In this document: piece by piece, positions 58,844-64,000 of the stretch
Position numbering within the stretch: position 1 is the stretch's first letter
Layout: every line of letters starts with the position of its first letter
DNA from: Planosporangium thailandense
GTDB taxonomy: Bacteria; Actinomycetota; Actinomycetes; Mycobacteriales; Micromonosporaceae
Reading direction: 5' to 3'
Assembly (NCBI RefSeq): GCF_011947195.1
Contig: NZ_JAATVY010000005.1
Location: forward strand, 124,001 to 188,000
Length of the DNA: 64,000 nucleotides
The notes under the pieces: model-generated
Seen by the model: only the letters and a program-made list of their open reading frames with translations
Database searches by the model: none
Told to the model about the DNA's origin: nothing
Position numbers and translations under genes: made by a program

Positions 58844-59608
58844 ATGCCTGAACAGTCCGCCCGTACCGCGATCGTGACCGGAGCATCCCGGGGAATCGGC
58901 AAGGCCACGGCTGAAAAGCTGGCCGCCGAGGGGTGCAACGTCGTGCTGACCTCACGTAAGCAGGAGACGCTCGACGAGGTGGCGGCGGAGCTGACGGAGG
59001 CGTACCCGAACGTCGGTGTGCTGGCGCACGCCGCGCACGCGGCCGAGCCGGACGAGGCCGCCGCCTGTGTCGACGCCGCGATGGCCCGGTTCGGGCAGAT
59101 CGACGTGTTGGTCAACAACGCCGGCACCAACCCGTACTTCGGCCCGCTGGTCGACCTCGACCCGGATCGGGCCGAGAAGACCGTCCGGCTCAACCAGTTC
59201 GGCGTGGTGCTGTGGACGCAGCTGGTGTGGAAGGCGTCCATGGCCGAGCGTGGCGGATCGATCGTCAACGTGGCGTCGGTCGGTGGCCTGCTGACCGAGC
59301 CGGGGATCGGTTACTACAACGCGACGAAGGCGGCCGTCATCCACCTCACCCGGCAGTTCGCCCAGGAGCTCGCCCCGAAGGTGCGGGTGAACGCGGTGGC
59401 GCCGGGCATCGTGCGGACGCACCTGGCCCGCGCGCTGTGGGAGAACTACGAGGAGCAGCTCAAGGAGCACCTGCCGCTGGGGCGGATCGGCGAGCCCGAC
59501 GACATCGCCGACGTGATCGCCTTCCTGGTCGGTGACAAGTCCCGCTGGATGACCGGGCAGACCCTGGTCATCGATGGTGGTGCGATGGTTCGCTCGTCGG
59601 TGGGGTGA
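58844..59608 (+). CDS. SDR-family oxidoreductase (FabG-like)
   Basis: 254 residues from ATG 58844 with GGAGAAGGAGG upstream. The Rossmann motif is TGASRGIG; NNAG, the catalytic Ser in NVASVGG and YxxxK (YNATK) are all present. The C-terminus (WMTGQTLVIDGGAMV) is typical of the FabG group. The substrate is unknown; 3-oxoacyl reduction is possible. The 23-bp inverted repeat upstream suggests control by a TetR-type regulator not encoded in this window. Confidence 0.9.
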   Translation: MPEQSARTAIVTGASRGIGKATAEKLAAEGCNVVLTSRKQETLDEVAAELTEAYPNVGVLAHAAHAAEPDEAAACVDAAMARFGQIDVLVNNAGTNPYFGPLVDLDPDRAEKTVRLNQFGVVLWTQLVWKASMAERGGSIVNVASVGGLLTEPGIGYYNATKAAVIHLTRQFAQELAPKVRVNAVAPGIVRTHLARALWENYEEQLKEHLPLGRIGEPDDIADVIAFLVGDKSRWMTGQTLVIDGGAMVRSSVG

Positions 59609-59676
59609 CCCTCGCGCCGTCGCCGGCCACCCACTATCGCGCAAACCGTGTGATTGAAAGTCTGTGTTTCGCTCAT

Positions 59677-59694
59677 GGCTTTTGCGCAAAAGCC
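59677..59694. promoter_or_regulatory. Perfect 18-bp palindrome in the glmS promoter
   Basis: GGCTTTTGCGCAAAAGCC is its own reverse complement. It lies between the expected -35 and the extended -10 of glmS, so a bound protein would block or modulate transcription. Confidence 0.7.
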
Positions 59695-59703
59695 TGCTAG
59701 GGT
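59695..59703 (+). promoter_or_regulatory. Extended -10 element of glmS
   Basis: TGCTAGGGT (TGn then TAGGGT 59698-59703) lies nine bases before the glmS ATG. Transcription would start at or next to the ATG, so the message is probably leaderless, which agrees with the lack of a Shine-Dalgarno site. Confidence 0.6.
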
Positions 59704-59711
59704 TCTTGACC

Positions 59712-61586
59712 ATGTGCGGCATCGTGGGTTACGTCGGCAACCGACCGGCGCTGGGAATCGTGCTCGACGGCCTGCGCCGTCTGGAGTACCGCGGCTACGA
59801 CTCGGCCGGAGTGGCCATTGTCGACCGTGCTCTGTTGACCGAGAAGCGGGCCGGCAAGCTCGCCAACCTCGAGAAGGCGGTGGCCGACGGCGGCGGAGCC
59901 GGCCTCGGCGACGGCACCACCGGCATCGGACACACCCGCTGGGCCACCCACGGCGGCCCGACCGACCGCAACGCGCACCCCCACCGCTCGCAGGACGGTC
60001 GGGTCGCCGTCATCCACAACGGAATCATCGAGAACTTCGGCCGGCTGCGCGCCGAGCTCGAGTCGCGGGGCGTCGAGTTCACCAGCGACACCGACTCCGA
60101 GTGCGCGGCCCACCTGCTGGCCGAGGAGCTGGCCGCCCTGGGTGACGCGCAGGCGCCGCAAGAGCGCCTGGCCGAGGCGATGCGGCGGGTGTGCCGGCGG
60201 CTCGACGGCGCCTTCACGCTGCTCGCCGTCGACGTGCAGGCGCCCGGCGCGGTCGTGGGCGCCCGCCGCAACTCCCCGCTGGTCGTGGGCCGTGGTCGCG
60301 GCGAAAACTACCTGGCGAGCGACGTCAGCGCCTTCATCGAGCACACCCGCGAGGCGGTGGAGCTGGGCCAGGACCAGGTCGTCCTGATCACGGCCGATGC
60401 CATCGAGATCACCGATTTCGACGGCAACCCCGCACAGGGCCACGACTACCACATCGACTGGGACTCCCGGGCCGCTGAGAAGGGCGGCTACGACTACTTC
60501 ATGCTCAAGGAGATCGCCGAGCAGCCGCAGGCGATCGCGGACACCCTGCGCGGCCGGCTGTCCGAGACCGGCGAGATCACCCTCGACGAGGTGCGCCTGT
60601 CCGACCAGGACCTGCGCGACGTCGACAAGGTGTTCATCGTCGCCTGTGGCACGGCGTACCACGCCGGCATGGTCGCCAAGTACGCCATCGAGCACTGGAC
60701 GCGGATCCCGTGTGAGGTGGAGCTGGCCAGCGAGTTCCGCTACCGCGACCCGGTGCTCGACCGGTCGACGCTCGTCGTGGCGATCTCGCAGTCGGGCGAG
60801 ACGATGGACACCCTGATGGCCCTGCGCCACGCCAAGGAGCAGAAGGCGCGGGTACTGGCCATCTGCAACACCAACGGCTCCACGATCCCGCGTGAGTCCG
60901 ACGCGGTGCTCTACACCCACGGCGGTCCCGAGATCGCGGTCGCCTCGACCAAGGCGTTCCTCACCCAGCTCGTCGCCTGCTACCTGGTCGGGCTGCACCT
61001 GGCGCAGGTGCGCGGCGTCATGTACGCCGACGAGGTGGCCGCCGTCGTCGAGCAGCTGCGCGGCACGCCGTCCAAGGTGAACAAGGTGCTGGAGCAGATG
61101 GAGCCGGTCCGCGAGCTCTCCCGGGACCTGGCCAGCTCGCGGTCGGTGCTGTTCATCGGCCGGCACGTCGGATACCCGGTCGCTCTCGAGGGCGCGCTCA
61201 AGCTCAAGGAGCTGGCGTACATGCACGCCGAAGGGTTCGCGGCCGGCGAGCTCAAGCACGGCCCGATCGCGCTGATCGAGCAGGGCACCCCGGTGGTGTG
61301 CGTGGTCCCGTCGGCGCGCGGGCGCGGCGTCCTGCGGGACAAGGTCGTCTCCAACATCCAGGAGGTACGCGCGCGCGGCGCCCGTACCGTGGTCATCGCG
61401 GAGGAGGGCGACGACGCGGTGGCCGCGTACGCCGACCACCTGATCCTGGTGCCGCCGACCCCGACGCTGCTCGCCCCGCTGGTGACGACCGTTCCGCTGC
61501 AGGTCCTCGCGTGCGAGATCGCCGCCGCGCGCGGCCACGACGTGGACCAGCCCCGCAACCTCGCGAAGTCCGTCACCGTCGAATAA
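59712..61586 (+). CDS. glmS: Glutamine-fructose-6-phosphate aminotransferase (isomerizing)
   Basis: 624 residues from ATG 59712. After removal of methionine the catalytic Cys is exposed (MCGIVGYVGNRPALGIVLDGL). The glutaminase domain continues to about 235 (HTRWATHGGPTDRNAHPH). Two SIS domains follow (VACGTAYHAGMVAKY; SQSGETMDTLMAL) and the isomerase end is PRNLAKSVTVE. It makes glucosamine-6-phosphate, the first step to UDP-GlcNAc. There is no room for a glmS ribozyme upstream; control probably acts through the promoter palindrome. Confidence 0.98.
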   Translation: MCGIVGYVGNRPALGIVLDGLRRLEYRGYDSAGVAIVDRALLTEKRAGKLANLEKAVADGGGAGLGDGTTGIGHTRWATHGGPTDRNAHPHRSQDGRVAVIHNGIIENFGRLRAELESRGVEFTSDTDSECAAHLLAEELAALGDAQAPQERLAEAMRRVCRRLDGAFTLLAVDVQAPGAVVGARRNSPLVVGRGRGENYLASDVSAFIEHTREAVELGQDQVVLITADAIEITDFDGNPAQGHDYHIDWDSRAAEKGGYDYFMLKEIAEQPQAIADTLRGRLSETGEITLDEVRLSDQDLRDVDKVFIVACGTAYHAGMVAKYAIEHWTRIPCEVELASEFRYRDPVLDRSTLVVAISQSGETMDTLMALRHAKEQKARVLAICNTNGSTIPRESDAVLYTHGGPEIAVASTKAFLTQLVACYLVGLHLAQVRGVMYADEVAAVVEQLRGTPSKVNKVLEQMEPVRELSRDLASSRSVLFIGRHVGYPVALEGALKLKELAYMHAEGFAAGELKHGPIALIEQGTPVVCVVPSARGRGVLRDKVVSNIQEVRARGARTVVIAEEGDDAVAAYADHLILVPPTPTLLAPLVTTVPLQVLACEIAAARGHDVDQPRNLAKSVTVE

Positions 61587-61598
61587 CCCCCTATCGCG

Positions 61599-61646
61599 GA
61601 TCTTGGACACTTGTGGGACCTATAGGCCCCACAAGTGTCCAAGATC
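61599..61646 (+). terminator. Terminator hairpin after glmS
   Basis: A perfect 19-bp stem (61599-61617 with 61628-61646) with a ten-base loop. It has no T run and ends 24 bp before the acpS start. Confidence 0.75.
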
Positions 61647-61670
61647 TGGGGTACATGTCAGGGTGTACGT

Positions 61671-62063
61671 GTGATCGTGGCTGTCGGCATCGACGTCGTA
61701 CTCGTGGAGCGGTTCGCACAGGCGCTGGCACGTACGCCGCTGCTCGCGGATCGCCTGTTCACCCAGGCGGAACTGACCACGCCGTCGGGCAACCCCCGCT
61801 CACCGGAGTCCCTGGCGGCCCGGTTCGCCGCCAAGGAGGCGGTCGCCAAGGCGCTGGGCGCGCCGGCCGGGCTGCACTGGCACGACTGCGAGGTGGTCAC
61901 CGACCCGGACGGCCGGCCCTGGCTGACCGTCTCGGGCACGGTGGCGGCCGAGGCCAAGAGCCGGGGCGTGTCCCGCTGGCACCTGTCGCTGTCGCACGAC
62001 GGGGGCATCGCCTCGGCCATGGTCGTGGCGGAGCAGCTACCCGAGCCGGGAAGCGCGGAATGA
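61671..62063 (+). CDS. acpS: Holo-[acyl-carrier-protein] synthase
   Basis: 130 residues from GTG 61671, chosen because the family starts with [14 protein letters not shown] and AGGG precedes it; the frame runs upstream through the terminator. The magnesium-binding Asp (GID) and the second motif ([13 protein letters not shown]) are present, as is the C-terminal [16 protein letters not shown]. It adds 4'-phosphopantetheine to acyl carrier protein. Its stop overlaps the nnr start by four bases, a common actinobacterial pair. Confidence 0.95.
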   Translation: MIVAVGIDVVLVERFAQALARTPLLADRLFTQAELTTPSGNPRSPESLAARFAAKEAVAKALGAPAGLHWHDCEVVTDPDGRPWLTVSGTVAAEAKSRGVSRWHLSLSHDGGIASAMVVAEQLPEPGSAE

Positions 62064-63541
62064 GGCCGGCCTGGCGGGTGGCGAGCATCCGGGCCGCCGA
62101 AGAGGCGTACATGGCGACCCTGCCGGCCGGCACGCTGATGCAACGGGCCGCCACGGCGCTCGCCCGTCGCTGCGCGGAACTGCTGGCCGACCGCTACGGC
62201 GGTGCGTACGGCCGCCGGGTGCTCCTGCTGGTGGGGGCGGGCAACAACGGCGGCGACGCGCTGTTCGCCGGCGCGGCGCTGGCCCGGCGTGGCGTACAGG
62301 TGGCGGCCGTGCTGCTGAACCCGGAGCGCACCCACGCGGCGGGCCTGTCGGCGCTCACCGCGGCGGGCGGGCGGACCCTCGCCGCCCCGCCGGACCCGGT
62401 CGACCTCGTCGTCGACGGGATCCTCGGCATCGGCGGCCGGGGTGGCCTGCGCGCGGACGCCGTCGATCTGGTGGCGCGGGCGACCGGTACGCGTGGAGCC
62501 GACGGCGCGCGCCCGACGGTCGTCGCCGTCGACCTGCCGTCGGGCATCGACCCCGACACCGGCGCGGTATCGGGCGAGGCGGTACGCGCCGACGTGACCG
62601 TGACCTTCGGCGCGCTCAAGGCCGGCCTGCTGATCGGGGCCGGTGCCGTACACAGTGGACTTGTCGAGCTGGTCGACATCGGGCTCGGGCCGTGGCTACG
62701 TGACGATCCGGCCGTCGAGGTGCCCGAGCTCGACGACGTGGCGGGCTGGTGGCCGCGGCCCGGGCCGGGTGACGACAAGTACACGCGGGGTGTCGTCGGC
62801 ATCGCCACCGGATCGGCGGTCTACCCCGGTGCGGCCCTGCTGTCGACCGGCGGGGCCCTCGCAGGGCCGGCCGGCATGGTCCGCTACGCCGGCGCCGCGT
62901 TGGAGTCGGTCCGCGACCACTACCCGACTGTCATCCCCACCGGACGCGTCGCCGACGCCGGCCGGGTGCAGGCCTGGACGTGCGGCTGCGGCCTGGGCAC
63001 CGACGAGCGGGCCAAGGCCGAGCTACGCGCCGTCCTGGCCGCGCCGGTGCCGGCGTGCCTGGACGCGGACGGACTCACCCTGCTAGCCGAGGACTCCGTT
63101 GTGGACACGTTGCGCGGGCGGCCGGCACCGACCGTTCTGACGCCGCACGACCGGGAGTTCGCGCGGCTTTCCGGCGGTGGTGAGCCGGGTGACGACCGGG
63201 TGGCCGCCACGCTCGGGCTCGCCGCGCGTACGGGCGCCGTTGTCCTGCTCAAGGGTGACCGCACGATCGTCGGCACGCCGGACGGCCGCGCCTACGTCAA
63301 CCCGACCGGTACGCCGGCGCTGGCCACCGCCGGTACCGGCGACGTCCTGGCCGGCCTGCTCGGGGCGCTGCTCGCCGGTGGGCTGCCCCCGGAGCGGGCG
63401 GCGGTGGCCGCGGCGTACGTGCACGGCCTGGCGGGGCGCTACGCCGCGGAGTCGGGGCCGGTGACCGCGGCGGACGTCATCGCCGCGCTGCGGCCGGTGC
63501 TCGCGCGGGCGGGCATCTGGGGCGTCCGTTCGGCTACCTGA
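62060..63541 (+). CDS. nnr: Bifunctional NAD(P)H-hydrate epimerase/ADP-dependent dehydratase
   Basis: 493 residues from ATG 62060, overlapping acpS by four bases. Residues 1-215 form the YjeF-type epimerase ([40 protein letters not shown]). Residues 230-490 form the ribokinase-like dehydratase ([38 protein letters not shown]). It repairs hydrated NADH and NADPH, which arise by damage. Both halves look complete. Its last eight bases overlap the convergent mscL. Confidence 0.95.
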   Translation: MRPAWRVASIRAAEEAYMATLPAGTLMQRAATALARRCAELLADRYGGAYGRRVLLLVGAGNNGGDALFAGAALARRGVQVAAVLLNPERTHAAGLSALTAAGGRTLAAPPDPVDLVVDGILGIGGRGGLRADAVDLVARATGTRGADGARPTVVAVDLPSGIDPDTGAVSGEAVRADVTVTFGALKAGLLIGAGAVHSGLVELVDIGLGPWLRDDPAVEVPELDDVAGWWPRPGPGDDKYTRGVVGIATGSAVYPGAALLSTGGALAGPAGMVRYAGAALESVRDHYPTVIPTGRVADAGRVQAWTCGCGLGTDERAKAELRAVLAAPVPACLDADGLTLLAEDSVVDTLRGRPAPTVLTPHDREFARLSGGGEPGDDRVAATLGLAARTGAVVLLKGDRTIVGTPDGRAYVNPTGTPALATAGTGDVLAGLLGALLAGGLPPERAAVAAAYVHGLAGRYAAESGPVTAADVIAALRPVLARAGIWGVRSAT

Positions 63542-63968
63542 CGGAGGTGACCGGCTGGTCGCTGCCGCAGTACTTGCACTTGGTGGCGGCCGGCTTGAGA
63601 TCGTCGGACAGGCACGCCGGGCAGGTCTTGGTCGGCGCCGGATCGCCGAAGACCGTGATCCCGCGGCGGGCCTGGACGTGCTTGTACGGCACGACGATCA
63701 GGAAGTACACGACCGCCATGAAGATCAAGAAGTAGATGACCGCCGAGATGAACGAGCCGATGTCGAGGAACGTCTTGGCGTTCCCGGGCCGACCCAGCTG
63801 TACACCCAGTCCGATCGCGGTGCCGCCCTGCGCGCGGGCGATCAGCGGATTGATGATGAAGTTGGTGAAGGCGCTGATCAGTGTGCTGAACGCCAGCGCA
63901 ACGACCAGGCCGACGGCGACGACGATGACGTCGCGACGCATGATGAAGTTCTTGAAGCCTCTGAGCAT
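63534..63968 (-). CDS. mscL: Large-conductance mechanosensitive channel with C-terminal zinc-ribbon-like tail
   Basis: 144 residues from ATG 63968 with GGAGGGGA upstream. The first 100 residues match MscL: MLRGFKNFIMRRDVIVVAVGLVVALAF with a first membrane helix, and a second helix FISAVIYFLIFMAVVYFLIVVPY. The usual C-terminal helix is replaced by a short tail with two cysteine pairs (CPAC and CKYC), like a zinc ribbon. The channel opens under membrane tension and releases solutes. The odd tail might sense zinc or redox state or fix the pentamer. Confidence 0.9.
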   Translation of the reverse strand: MLRGFKNFIMRRDVIVVAVGLVVALAFSTLISAFTNFIINPLIARAQGGTAIGLGVQLGRPGNAKTFLDIGSFISAVIYFLIFMAVVYFLIVVPYKHVQARRGITVFGDPAPTKTCPACLSDDLKPAATKCKYCGSDQPVTSVR

Positions 63969-64000
63969 CGTCCCCTCCTGACGTGCGAGCCAGGGTGACG

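Noticed and set aside
59609-59711. A glmS ribozyme or riboswitch
   Set aside because: Only 103 bp separate the SDR stop from glmS, and the -10 element is at the ATG, so no transcribed leader of the needed length exists.

Overview
The window is a gene-dense, very GC-rich chromosomal segment with many GTG starts and a TTG start for rpoB. It carries the order hadAB-tRNA-Trp-secE-nusG-rplKA, a stand-alone zinc-type S14, STAS/SpoIIE partner-switch proteins and a mycobacterial-style LexA box. This points to an actinobacterium, most likely of the Micromonosporaceae (Actinoplanes/Micromonospora-like). The family assignment is inference from gene content and style; no 16S gene is present. I see no insertion sequence, prophage, CRISPR array or replication origin.

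Layout. (1) 1-11,088 is an accessory and signalling block. It holds a truncated GAF-SpoIIE phosphatase with a STAS antagonist, a TPR-GGDEF protein, a membrane protein with a 27-bp tandem repeat at its N-terminus, a second STAS protein with a repetitive tail, a membrane protein, a divergent second adenylate kinase, two small hypothetical genes (one under a LexA/SOS box), and a membrane GAF-GGDEF-EAL protein preceded by short ORFs. (2) 11,193-18,415 holds tRNA-Thr and tRNA-Met, rpmG, hadA-hadB, tRNA-Trp, secE-nusG, rplK-rplA, an inserted two-gene ABC transporter, then rplJ-rplL behind an attenuator-like leader. (3) 18,416-32,716 holds rpoB-rpoC, two small membrane proteins, then rpsL-rpsG-fusA-tuf. 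(4) 33,193-45,970 holds the S10 and spc clusters (rpsJ to rplO) followed by secY-adk-map. (5) 46,031-51,987 holds a DUF1707 protein, infA-rpmJ-rpsM-rpsK-rpsD-rpoA-rplQ and truA. (6) 51,998-56,164 holds a membrane-anchored repeat protein, an RsmC-like methyltransferase, a HemD-winged-helix protein and a lipoprotein. (7) 56,358-63,968 holds rplM-rpsI, glmM, an SDR, glmS, acpS, nnr and mscL.

The central 45 kb makes the translation and transcription machinery: RNA polymerase alpha, beta and beta', most ribosomal proteins, EF-G, EF-Tu, IF-1, NusG, the SecYE core, Met aminopeptidase and adenylate kinase. The flanks add cell-wall precursor synthesis (GlmM, GlmS), fatty-acid/ACP functions (HadAB, AcpS, an SDR) and nucleotide repair (Nnr).

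The most interesting non-coding signal is an identical 18-bp sequence, GACACGCCCGACCGCGGG. It occurs three times, each time 115-195 bp before a translation gene that heads a cluster: rpsL, rpsJ and infA. Other second-look items are the LexA-box microgene, a perfect 18-bp palindrome in the glmS promoter, a 23-bp inverted repeat before the SDR gene, the GGNEF/ECL variant signalling protein, the Thr-to-Val adenylate-kinase paralogue, and a minus-strand terminator buried in a small ORF behind rpoC.
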